A DNA stretch of 19,877 nucleotides. It comes from Clostridia bacterium (lineage in GTDB: Bacteria > Bacillota > Clostridia > RUG12999). The stretch lies in contig JAFVVU010000227.1 of the NCBI GenBank assembly GCA_017502065.1, forward strand, positions 1 to 19,877, read 5' to 3'. The notes under the pieces were generated by a model. That model had not been told where the DNA came from. It saw only the letters and a program-made list of their open reading frames with translations, and did no database searches. This document shows, piece after piece, positions 1 to 7,172 of the stretch; within the stretch, counting starts at the first letter, position 1, and every line of letters begins with the position of its first letter. The translations under genes and the position numbers were made by a program.

Positions 1-2106
1 ATCAACACCGTAAAACGCGCCTATGAGTTTGCAAAAGCGGCTCACGAAGGACAAAAGCGTGTTTCCGGCGAGGATTATATATGCCATCCGCTTGAAGTTG
101 CTGAAATAATAACCGTTATGCTTCTTGATTGCGACACTATTGCCGCAGGGATTCTGCATGACGTAGTTGAAGATACCGACACTACCCACGATGATATTGC
201 GGCGGAGTTCGGCACCGAAATTGCCGATATGGTTGAAGGCGTAACAAAACTTGGTAAAATCAAGTTTCTTTCGCAGGAAGAAGCACAAGTTGAAAACCTG
301 CGCAAAATGTTTATGGCAACCGCAAAAGACCTTCGTGTTATTCTTATAAAGCTTGCTGACCGACTTCATAATATGCGCACAATCGAGGTTATGCCCGATC
401 ATAAACGCCGTCAGAAAGCAAAAGAAACAATTGAGGTTTTTGCTCCTATTGCCCACCGTCTCGGTATGTTCAGAATAAAGGTTGAGCTTGAAGACCTTTC
501 ACTTAAATATCTTGACCCGGTTTCATACAAAGAAATTGAAGAAGCTCTTGATGAAAAAATGAAAAACAACAGCTATTTCATTGAAAAAATCATCAGCTCC
601 GTTTCATATAAGCTTGATGAAATCGGCGTTAAAGGAAAAATAAACGGCAGGGTAAAACACCCGTACAGTATATATAAAAAGACGTATATGCAGGGCAAGC
701 TCCTTGATGAAATTTACGATATTTTTGCCGTTCGCGTGATTGTTGACAGCGTAAGAGAATGTTATGCTGTGCTTGGTGCAATCCACGATTTATACAAACC
801 TATCCCCGGCAGAATCAAGGATTATATTGCAATGCCCAAGCCTAATATGTACCAGTCACTTCACACAACGGTTATCGGCACAGAGGGCGTACCTTTTGAA
901 ATACAGATACGTACCGCTGAGATGCATAAAATTGCTGAATACGGTATCGCGGCGCATTGGAAATATAAATCCGGCATTGCGGACGGCGGCAAAGACGAAA
1001 GTAAATTCACCTGGCTTCGTCAGATGCTTGAGCTTCAGGGCGATATTACTGACGACGAAGAGTTTATGCGTGCATTCAAAACCGATATGTTTACCGATTC
1101 GGTATTTGTGTTCACTCCGAAAGGCGACGTTATTTCCCTTCCGGCAGGCAGCTGCCCGATTGACTTTGCATATGCAATTCACAGTGCAATCGGTTCGCAG
1201 ATGATGGGTGCAAAAATCAACGGACGTCTTGTTCCGCTGTATTATAAACTGCAAAACGGCGATATTGTACAGATAATAACCTCAAGCTCTGTTCACGGTC
1301 CAAGCCGTGACTGGCTTAAAATTGTTAAAACCTCAAGTGCACGAAGTAAAATCAATCAGTGGTTCAAACGTGAACGTCGTGAAGAAAACATCATAAGAGG
1401 TAAAGACCTCTTTGAAAAAGAAATCAAAAAATCGGGTTATTCCTATCATCAGTTATATGATGAAGAAATAATAAAAAAAGAAATACAGCGTCATACATTC
1501 CAGACAATTGACGATTTGTATGCCGCAATCGGTTACGGGGCAGTTCCCGTCAGATCAATTGTTAATAAACTGCGCGAGGCATACCGCAAATCGCTTGAAG
1601 AAATGCCTTCTTCCGAATCAGGCGGTGTTTCCAAATATCATACCTCCAGCAATGGTATTATTGTTGAGGGTATAGAAAACTGTCTTGTTCGTCTTTCACG
1701 TTGCTGCAGTCCTGTTCCGGGCGATAAAATCATTGGTTATATCACCCGCGGCAGAGGTGTTTCCGTACACCGCGTGGACTGTGTAAACGTAAAGAACAAC
1801 TTTATCGGGCAGGGCGAAAGCGACAGACTTATTGAAGTTAAATGGGAATCTTCTCAGCCGTCTGCTTCGTATATGGCAGAGCTTACTGTTCTTGCAGACG
1901 ACCGTAATGGTCTGTTGCTTGACCTTATGAGCGTGCTTTCCAACCTGAAAATAGCAACACACAACTTCAATGCACGTACAGGAAAGGATTTTGATGCAAC
2001 CATTACAATTATGGTGGAAATCCATTCTTCCCAACAGCTTGAAGAAGTAATTCGTAAAATGATGGGCGTGGCCGGAGTTGTTTCCGTATCACGTACAATG
2101 CAATAA
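1..2106 (+). CDS. relA: Bifunctional (p)ppGpp synthetase/hydrolase, RelA/SpoT family (5' end missing)
   Basis: This is the long Rel enzyme of the stringent response. It makes (p)ppGpp from ATP and GTP/GDP on starved ribosomes and also hydrolyses it. The reading frame is open from base 1, so the start lies outside the window; 701 residues are visible and I estimate about 30 are missing. In window numbering, the HD hydrolase domain shows HPLEVA (from residue 29) and HDVVED (H53-D54). The synthetase domain carries RIKDYIAMPKPNMYQSLH from residue 271. A TGS domain begins near 368 (VFVFTPKGD), a conserved double-Cys segment (RCCSPVPGD, C568-C569) follows, and an ACT domain ends the protein. Intact HD and synthetase motifs argue for a bifunctional Rel rather than a synthetase-only RelA. 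No terminator follows, so pnuC may be co-transcribed. Confidence 0.96.
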   Translation: MNTVKRAYEFAKAAHEGQKRVSGEDYICHPLEVAEIITVMLLDCDTIAAGILHDVVEDTDTTHDDIAAEFGTEIADMVEGVTKLGKIKFLSQEEAQVENLRKMFMATAKDLRVILIKLADRLHNMRTIEVMPDHKRRQKAKETIEVFAPIAHRLGMFRIKVELEDLSLKYLDPVSYKEIEEALDEKMKNNSYFIEKIISSVSYKLDEIGVKGKINGRVKHPYSIYKKTYMQGKLLDEIYDIFAVRVIVDSVRECYAVLGAIHDLYKPIPGRIKDYIAMPKPNMYQSLHTTVIGTEGVPFEIQIRTAEMHKIAEYGIAAHWKYKSGIADGGKDESKFTWLRQMLELQGDITDDEEFMRAFKTDMFTDSVFVFTPKGDVISLPAGSCPIDFAYAIHSAIGSQMMGAKINGRLVPLYYKLQNGDIVQIITSSSVHGPSRDWLKIVKTSSARSKINQWFKRERREENIIRGKDLFEKEIKKSGYSYHQLYDEEIIKKEIQRHTFQTIDDLYAAIGYGAVPVRSIVNKLREAYRKSLEEMPSSESGGVSKYHTSSNGIIVEGIENCLVRLSRCCSPVPGDKIIGYITRGRGVSVHRVDCVNVKNNFIGQGESDRLIEVKWESSQPSASYMAELTVLADDRNGLLLDLMSVLSNLKIATHNFNARTGKDFDATITIMVEIHSSQQLEEVIRKMMGVAGVVSVSRTMQ

Positions 2107-2109
2107 AAA

Positions 2110-2204
2110 GCTGCCACCGGGTAGCAGATGCAAGAAAAAAGGCATCTATGGCATATCGTTAGGTCTTAGAAGATATGCTGTAGATGCTTTATACGTTTAA
2201 GGAG
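2110..2204 (+). promoter_or_regulatory. Structured leader of pnuC, candidate Shine-Dalgarno-sequestering riboswitch
   Basis: The gap between rel and pnuC is unusually rich in pairing. A 6-bp hairpin (2110-2115 with 2120-2125) comes first. A long hairpin follows: GCATCTA 2142-2148 with TAGATGC 2181-2187, a 2x2 internal loop, then GCATATC 2151-2157 with GATATGC 2172-2178. Its 14-nt loop contains TCTTAGA (2164-2170), which can pair with TTTAAGG (2196-2202), the Shine-Dalgarno of pnuC, through 7 pairs including two G-U. AGATGC (2126-2131) can instead pair with GCATCT (2142-2147), which would break the long hairpin. TGCCA 2112-2116 is also complementary to TGGCA 2149-2153. There is no U-tract, so control would be translational. 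Known NAD-related riboswitches precede pnuC genes in other Firmicutes, but I cannot match this sequence to a named class. Confidence 0.5.
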
Positions 2205-2210
2205 AAAAAT

Positions 2211-2903
2211 ATGAAACCAATTTACTATATAAAATCAACATTTAAAACACTTACAAAATTTGAACTCATTTTGTGGCTTTGCTCTGTTGCGGCTTCCCTC
2301 GGTTCAATATTCGTTTCTGGAAGTGGCGGCGTCTTTTCTGCGATTGCCTCGGTTATAGGGGCAACCTGCCTTATTTTTGCCGCAAAAGGCAACGTGATAA
2401 GTCAGGTACTTTCAATTATTTTTGCCCTTATGTACAGTATTGTTTCGCTTACCTTCAGATACTGGGGCGAAATGATAACTTACGCGTGTATGACTCTTCC
2501 TATGGCGGTATGGTCGCTTATTACATGGCTTAAGAATCCATATAATGAAAGCGAAGTAAAGGTAAATGCCATCAGCCGCAAAGAAACCCTGTTTATGTTT
2601 ATTCTCTCTGCTGTTGTTACACTTATATTTTATTTTGTGCTTGCAGGGTTAAATACTCCCAACCTTGCAATGAGCACTTTTTCAATAGCAACCAGTTTTC
2701 TTGCATGCTATCTTGTTGCACGCCGCAATGAATTTTATGCTCTTGCATATGCCGCAAACGATATCGTGCTTATTTCCCTATGGATTATGGCAAGTGCCGA
2801 AAATCCGTCTTATATTCCAATGATAATATGTTTTGTGATGTTCCTTATAAATGATATTTACGGATTTATTAACTGGCGTAAAATGAAATTACGTCAGATG
2901 TAA
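2211..2903 (+). CDS. pnuC: PnuC-family nicotinamide riboside (or related vitamin) transporter
   Basis: This is an inner-membrane facilitator of the PnuC family, which imports nicotinamide riboside for NAD salvage; relatives carry thiamine, riboflavin or deoxynucleosides. The protein is 230 residues, the usual family length, and almost entirely hydrophobic with about seven predicted membrane segments. The family-like C-terminal motif NDIYGFINWRKMK is present, as is an NDIVLISLW segment in a late helix. An upstream in-frame ATG at 2184 lies inside the leader hairpin and has no ribosome binding site. The ATG at 2211 is preceded by AAGGAG (2199-2204) at 6-nt spacing, so I choose 2211. Substrate is not certain from sequence. 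The leader structure suggests feedback by the transported vitamin or its cofactor, but this is inference. Confidence 0.88.
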   Translation: MKPIYYIKSTFKTLTKFELILWLCSVAASLGSIFVSGSGGVFSAIASVIGATCLIFAAKGNVISQVLSIIFALMYSIVSLTFRYWGEMITYACMTLPMAVWSLITWLKNPYNESEVKVNAISRKETLFMFILSAVVTLIFYFVLAGLNTPNLAMSTFSIATSFLACYLVARRNEFYALAYAANDIVLISLWIMASAENPSYIPMIICFVMFLINDIYGFINWRKMKLRQM

Positions 2904-2961
2904 CACACACCCTTACTCACTCATATAATAGTTATCAGGAAAAGAAATATGGGGTGAGGTT

Positions 2962-3195
2962 ATGGATTTTCTATACCCCCTGTCCAGACTTTCTGTAAAC
3001 AAAAGCGCAACTGTGCACAGCCTTATATGCGGTGGAGAAATGCGCCGCCGTCTGCAGGATATCGGCATAACCGCCGGCACAAAAATACAATGCTTGCAGA
3101 AAAGTCCGTATGGGGATATGACAGCATATCTTATTCGTGGAGCCGTTATTGCGCTTCGCTCTGAGGATGCAGAAAATGTATTGGTATGTAATTAA
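2962..3195 (+). CDS. feoA: FeoA, small ferrous iron transport accessory protein
   Basis: A 77-residue protein with the SH3-like beta-barrel pattern of FeoA (family about 75-85 residues): MRRRLQDIGITAGTKI in the middle and RGAVIALRSEDAENVLV at the C-terminus. FeoA is a cytoplasmic accessory protein of the FeoB ferrous iron transporter. The start is supported by GGGGTGAGG at 2951-2959. A weak 5-bp pairing between CTCAC (2916-2920) and GTGAG (2954-2958) could touch this ribosome binding site, but it is too short to weigh much. The feoB gene begins 52 nt downstream, after a terminator-like hairpin. Confidence 0.92.
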   Translation: MDFLYPLSRLSVNKSATVHSLICGGEMRRRLQDIGITAGTKIQCLQKSPYGDMTAYLIRGAVIALRSEDAENVLVCN

Positions 3196-3202
3196 ATATA
3201 CA

Positions 3203-3233
3203 CGCCCGAATTTATGAATTCGGGCGTTTTTTT
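3203..3233 (+). terminator. Intercistronic Rho-independent terminator/attenuator between feoA and feoB
   Basis: A perfect 10-bp stem, CGCCCGAATT (3203-3212) and AATTCGGGCG (3217-3226), has a TATG loop and is followed at once by seven T (3227-3233). The feoB ribosome binding site starts right after the T-tract. It may partly terminate transcripts after feoA, lowering feoB relative to feoA, or protect the feoA 3' end. Confidence 0.85.
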
Positions 3234-3247
3234 AAGGATGTGATTAT

Positions 3248-5365
3248 ATGGGACTTACAAACTCTTCAACAGGAATTAACTCTATAGGAGCAGATTTGCA
3301 CATAATAAAAAAGCACCCCGGCGATATTACCGTGGCTCTTGCAGGAAATCCAAATGTGGGTAAAAGCACCATTTTCAATAAGCTTACGGGTATGCATCAG
3401 CATACGGGGAACTGGCCCGGAAAAACTGTTACAAATGCCGTCGGTACCTGCAGTTCGGGATGTACCAACTTTATTTTTGCCGATATCCCCGGAACATACT
3501 CTCTTATCCCCCATTCAGCTGAGGAGGAAACTGCCCGTGATTTCATTTGTTTTGGCGAGCCGGATGCTGTTGTCATTGTATGTGATGCCTGTACGCTTGA
3601 AAGAAACCTTAACCTTGTACTGCAGACACTTGAACTGCACCCTCGCAGTATCGTTTGTGTAAATCTTATGGACGAAGCCGCAAAAAAAGGGATTACCCTC
3701 GACCTTGCCGCTCTTTCAGAAAGGCTTGGGGTTCCGGTTGTACCAACCTCGGCACGTAGTGGGCGCGGCGTTAATAAACTGCTTCGGGCAATAGAATCTG
3801 CTGTCCGCTGTGATTCATCTGCACTTGAAATCAAATATCCCGACATTATTGAAGAAGCCGTATCCATTGTACAAACGGCAATTGAGAGCCGTGCCGGCAC
3901 AAAAATAAACCCACGCTGGCTTGCTCTTCGTTTGCTCGGGAATGACACTTCTCTTATCAGGTCATATAATTCATACATAAAATTTAGTATCACGGAAGAT
4001 GCGGCAGTAAAAGCGGCACTTGAAAAAGCAGGTGCTATTCTTAAAGAAAATGGAATAACTGAAGAGCGGTTCAGCGATATTATTGTTTCATCCATTGTTG
4101 ATACCGCCGAAGATATATGCAAAACTGTGGTTTCGTATTCAAACCCGTCTTACAACGCGCGCGACCGGAAAATAGACAAAATACTGACCGGTAAATACAC
4201 TGCATTTCCTGTTATGCTTATAATGCTTGGCGTTATTTTCTGGATTACCATAACCGGCGCAAACTATCCCTCCGAGCTTCTTTCGGATTTGCTGATGGGT
4301 GCAGAAAGCTATATTTTCAGTTTCCTTTCGCTCCTTAAAATCCCACCTGCCATATGTAATATGCTTTGCTCCGGCGTGTACCGCACACTTGCCTGGATTG
4401 TATCCGTAATGCTGCCGCCAATGGCAATATTCTTTCCTCTTTTCACCTTGCTTGAGGATTTAGGGCTTCTGCCGCGCATTGCCTTTAATCTTGATAAATA
4501 TTTCAAAAAATGCTGTGCCTGCGGAAAACAGGCGCTTACAATGTGTATGGGATTCGGTTGCAATGCCGCAGGTGTTGTGGGATGCCGCATTATAGATTCT
4601 CCGCGTGAGCGCCTTATTGCAATGATAACCAATTCATTCGTACCATGTAACGGCAGGTTTCCTATTCTTATTGCAATAATTACAATGTTTTTCAGCGGAA
4701 ACAATCTTTACTCAAGCCTGATACTGCTTGCAGTAATTGTAACAGGAATACTGCTGACGTTTCTGGTGTCGTTCATGCTTTCAAAAACCATCCTGAAGGG
4801 TCAGCCGTCATCCTTTACGCTTGAACTGCCACCGTTCCGGCGTCCGCAGATTGGCAGCGTAATTGTCCGTTCTCTGCTTGACCGCACAATTTTTGTTCTT
4901 GGCAGAGCTGTGATGGTTGCCGCACCGGCAGGACTTATAATATGGCTTCTTGCAAACGTATCCGTTGGCGGAATGTCAATACTTTCTCACATTCATACAT
5001 TTCTTGATCTGTTTGGCAGACTGCTTGGAATGGATGGCGTGATTCTGCTTGCATTCATACTTGGTATGCCCGCAAACGAAATTGTTATTCCGATTATAAT
5101 GATGTCTTATATGGCAACGGGCACGCTTTCGCCGTTTGAGAATTTAATTGAACTTAAAAGCATGCTTGTCGCAAACGGCTGGACGTGGGTAACCGCCGTT
5201 TCCACAATGCTGTTTACACTTGTTCACTGGCCGTGCACAACCACACTTTTATCCGTTAAAAAAGAAACCGGCAGTTTCAAATGGACAGTTGCCGCATTTG
5301 CAATTCCTACCATCCTTGGCTTTTTGATTTGTTTCCTTTTTGCAAGTATAGCCCGTTTGTTTTAA
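3248..5365 (+). CDS. feoB: FeoB, GTP-dependent ferrous iron transporter
   Basis: This is the main Fe2+ importer of anaerobes, a cytoplasmic G domain fused to a membrane permease; 705 residues is normal for the family. About 25 residues precede the G domain. G1 GNPNVGKST is at 33-41, G3 DIPG at 79-82 with the typical GTYSL, G4 NLMD at 139-142, and G5 SAR at 168-170. The helical NFeoB region follows. Membrane segments start near residue 310, and FeoB gate-type repeats are visible, including MCMGFGCNAAGV and the FVPCNGRFP segment. Start: AAGGATGTGAT lies just upstream of the ATG, immediately after the feoA terminator. The next gene begins 32 nt later with its own strong ribosome binding site and is likely co-transcribed. 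Regulation by an iron sensor is expected for the family, but I see no convincing operator. Confidence 0.96.
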   Translation: MGLTNSSTGINSIGADLHIIKKHPGDITVALAGNPNVGKSTIFNKLTGMHQHTGNWPGKTVTNAVGTCSSGCTNFIFADIPGTYSLIPHSAEEETARDFICFGEPDAVVIVCDACTLERNLNLVLQTLELHPRSIVCVNLMDEAAKKGITLDLAALSERLGVPVVPTSARSGRGVNKLLRAIESAVRCDSSALEIKYPDIIEEAVSIVQTAIESRAGTKINPRWLALRLLGNDTSLIRSYNSYIKFSITEDAAVKAALEKAGAILKENGITEERFSDIIVSSIVDTAEDICKTVVSYSNPSYNARDRKIDKILTGKYTAFPVMLIMLGVIFWITITGANYPSELLSDLLMGAESYIFSFLSLLKIPPAICNMLCSGVYRTLAWIVSVMLPPMAIFFPLFTLLEDLGLLPRIAFNLDKYFKKCCACGKQALTMCMGFGCNAAGVVGCRIIDSPRERLIAMITNSFVPCNGRFPILIAIITMFFSGNNLYSSLILLAVIVTGILLTFLVSFMLSKTILKGQPSSFTLELPPFRRPQIGSVIVRSLLDRTIFVLGRAVMVAAPAGLIIWLLANVSVGGMSILSHIHTFLDLFGRLLGMDGVILLAFILGMPANEIVIPIIMMSYMATGTLSPFENLIELKSMLVANGWTWVTAVSTMLFTLVHWPCTTTLLSVKKETGSFKWTVAAFAIPTILGFLICFLFASIARLF

Positions 5366-5397
5366 GGATATACTAACGCAAAAAGGAGATGGTTAAT

Positions 5398-5832
5398 TTG
5401 GCAAATGAAGATACAGCAAATATGCTTAAGGAATGTAATGCCGGAGTGAAAATGGGTGTTGATTCGATAGCCGATGTTCTCGGTGATGTAAATGATACAA
5501 AACTAAAAGAAATTCTTACAAACAATAAGGAAGAACATCAGAAAATCGGAAGTGAGCTTCATGAAATTCTGAATAAAATGGACCTTGCCGGCAAAGAACC
5601 GAACAAAATGGCAAAAACAATGTCATGGCTTAAAACAAACATTATGATGACCGCTATGGGCGACGATTCAACTGTTGCCGACCTTATTACTGACGGTTGC
5701 AATATGGGTGTAAAATCCCTTTCACGTTATCTCAATCAGTATAAGGAAGCGGAACCTTTTGCAAAGGATTTAACCCGTCGTCTTATCGACCTTGAGCATC
5801 AGCTTACAATAGATGTAAGACCTTATCTGTAA
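5398..5832 (+). CDS. Small helical DUF2383/ferritin-like protein
   Basis: A cytoplasmic, mostly alpha-helical protein of 144 residues without signal peptide or membrane segment. Its pattern (a helix with asparagine/glycine turns, EEHQKIGSELHEIL, then LEHQL near the end) resembles four-helix-bundle proteins of the DUF2383/ferritin-like group. I recognise the group, not a defined function, and I cannot confirm a metal site from sequence alone. Start choice: the in-frame ATG at 5389 touches the ribosome binding site AAAGGAG (5382-5388) with no spacing. The TTG at 5398 lies 9 nt after it and gives MANEDTANML, so TTG is preferred. Its place directly after feoB hints at a link to iron, but that is inference. 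It ends at the bidirectional terminator. Confidence 0.72.
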   Translation: MANEDTANMLKECNAGVKMGVDSIADVLGDVNDTKLKEILTNNKEEHQKIGSELHEILNKMDLAGKEPNKMAKTMSWLKTNIMMTAMGDDSTVADLITDGCNMGVKSLSRYLNQYKEAEPFAKDLTRRLIDLEHQLTIDVRPYL

Positions 5833-5834
5833 CT

Positions 5835-5867
5835 AAAAAAGGCAGAACCACCGTTCTGCCTTTTTTT
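5835..5867. terminator. Bidirectional Rho-independent terminator between convergent operons
   Basis: An 8-bp stem, GGCAGAAC (5841-5848) and GTTCTGCC (5853-5860) with a CACC loop, is flanked by six A (5835-5840) and seven T (5861-5867). It can therefore stop both the feo transcript and the long minus-strand transcript that ends with the TPM gene. Confidence 0.93.
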
Positions 5868-5869
5868 GT

Positions 5870-6598
5870 TTAAAATCCGCGGGATGCACCGCCGCCACCG
5901 GATGAACCTCCACCGAAGCCGCCAAAGCCGCCTCCGCCCGATGAGCCGCCACCAAAACCACCGCCGCCACGACCGAAGCCGCCTGGGAAACCATAGAATC
6001 TGAATCCGCCTCTTCTGCCGCCGCGTCCGCCGGTTATGGAAAGGTACAGTATTATAACCACAATAAGAACAATTATCTCTCCTATTTCCGAGTTGTCCTC
6101 ATCTTCCATTTCTTCAAGTAAAACAGGGTCGTCAATTCCTGCAATTATCATATCATAAAGCCTTTTTATTCCTGCATCGTAATTATTATCTTTAAGATAC
6201 GGAATTGCATACTCATCAATAAGTCTGCCGCATTTGGCATCGTTAAACGTGCCTTCAAGTCCACGTCCGACTTCTATACGGATTTCTCTGTCCCCTGTTG
6301 ATACCAGAATCAAAAGACCGTTATCCTTATCTGCATTACCTATTCCCCATGAACGGAAAAGCCTGTTTGAGTAGGTTTCAATATCCATACCGTCAAGGCT
6401 TGTTACGGTGACAACCACAACCTGTGTACCGTCACCACTGTAAGTTTTACTGGTTTTGTTTATATGTTCTTCCGTTGCCGGAGAAAGCACATTTGCATAG
6501 TCATTTGCATAATTACTGCCTGGGGACGGAATTTCCGCCGATACTGCTACCGAAAGAATGCATATAAACAATAAAGACTGCAAAAACCGCTTAATCAT
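5870..6598 (-). CDS. TPM-domain (YgcG-like) secreted/membrane-anchored protein with glycine-rich tail
   Basis: A 242-residue envelope protein. Residues 1-21 form a signal peptide ending SVAVSA before EIPSP. A TPM domain spans about 25-165, with NDYANVLSP, the conserved RSWGIGNADKDNGLLILVS region, and IRIEVGRGLEG. One membrane segment lies near 172-190. The last 50 or so residues are almost all Gly with Arg, Phe and Ser, a low-complexity tail common in this family. TPM domains in other organisms have been linked to phosphatase-like activity and photosystem II repair; the bacterial YgcG role is unclear. It overlaps lemA by the ATGA start/stop (6595-6598), so the two are translationally coupled. 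LemA-TPM pairing is common in bacteria. The gene ends at the bidirectional terminator. Confidence 0.88.
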   Translation of the reverse strand: MIKRFLQSLLFICILSVAVSAEIPSPGSNYANDYANVLSPATEEHINKTSKTYSGDGTQVVVVTVTSLDGMDIETYSNRLFRSWGIGNADKDNGLLILVSTGDREIRIEVGRGLEGTFNDAKCGRLIDEYAIPYLKDNNYDAGIKRLYDMIIAGIDDPVLLEEMEDEDNSEIGEIIVLIVVIILYLSITGGRGGRRGGFRFYGFPGGFGRGGGGFGGGSSGGGGFGGFGGGSSGGGGASRGF

Positions 6599-7161
6599 TG
6601 AAAGCTCACCTGCGGAGCTGTTTCAGCACCGGATGCTGCTTCGAAAAGTGACATCTGGTCAAATCCGAACATTCCCGCAAAAATAACGTTCGGGAATTTT
6701 CTTATTAATTTGTTATATTCAGTTGCCGCCGCGTTATAGTCCTGACGGGCAATGTTAATTCTGTTTTCTGTGCCTGCAAGCTCATCCTGAAGTGCAATGT
6801 AGCTTGGTGTTGATGTTATTGTGGGATAGTTTTCAACAACCACCATAAGTCTTGACAGAGCGGATGAAAATTCGCCTGCAGCTTCCGCTTTTTCACTTAC
6901 AGAGCCTGCACCTGCATATTTTGCTCTTGCCTCAGTTACGGAATTTATAACGTTCTGTTCGTGTGCACTTGCACCTTTAACCGTTTCCACAAGGTTTGGA
7001 ACAAGGTCAAATCTGCGCTGGAGCTGTGTTTCTATGTTGGAAAATGCAGTTTCCGCGTTCGCCTGTGCATTAACCATGCCGTTATACACCCCTGCAAGAA
7101 GTGCGATAAGAATTACAGCAATTACAACAACAGCTATAATTATTTTTACTGATTTTTTCAT
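6595..7161 (-). CDS. lemA: LemA family protein
   Basis: A 188-residue LemA-family protein. It has one N-terminal membrane anchor (about residues 5-27, preceded by MKKSVK) followed by a long helical domain. The family signature is visible: NAETAFSNIETQLQRRFDLVPNLVETVKG, then repeated helices, and at the end RKFPNVIFAGMFGF. The exact role of LemA proteins is unknown; they are membrane-anchored helical-bundle proteins often encoded beside TPM-domain proteins, as here. AGGAGG lies just before the ATG and overlaps the stop of the DUF4340 gene, so translation is probably coupled. It is the fifth gene of the six-gene envelope module. Confidence 0.93.
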   Translation of the reverse strand: MKKSVKIIIAVVVIAVILIALLAGVYNGMVNAQANAETAFSNIETQLQRRFDLVPNLVETVKGASAHEQNVINSVTEARAKYAGAGSVSEKAEAAGEFSSALSRLMVVVENYPTITSTPSYIALQDELAGTENRINIARQDYNAAATEYNKLIRKFPNVIFAGMFGFDQMSLFEAASGAETAPQVSFQ

Positions 7162-7172
7162 ATTATTACCTC

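Noticed and set aside
2107..2131. First hairpin after rel as a Rho-independent terminator
   Set aside because: The 6-bp stem is followed by AGATGC and A-rich sequence, not a T-tract.
2184..2210. Upstream ATG of pnuC at 2184
   Set aside because: It lies in the 3' arm of the leader hairpin without a ribosome binding site, while the ATG at 2211 has AAGGAG at 6 nt.
2901..2929. Promoter for feoA (TATAAT at 2924-2929)
   Set aside because: The -10 is perfect, but the hexamer 17 nt upstream (TAACAC) is a poor -35 and the region is A+T-rich. It is possible, but I cannot support it.
3397..4122. Minus-strand 241-codon open frame opposite feoB
   Set aside because: It lies wholly inside the clear feoB gene, has serine/arginine-rich composition typical of antisense frames, and no ribosome binding site.
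5880..6030. Short repeated units that could look like a tandem repeat or CRISPR-like array
   Set aside because: They are imperfect glycine-codon repeats inside the TPM reading frame, with no spacer structure.
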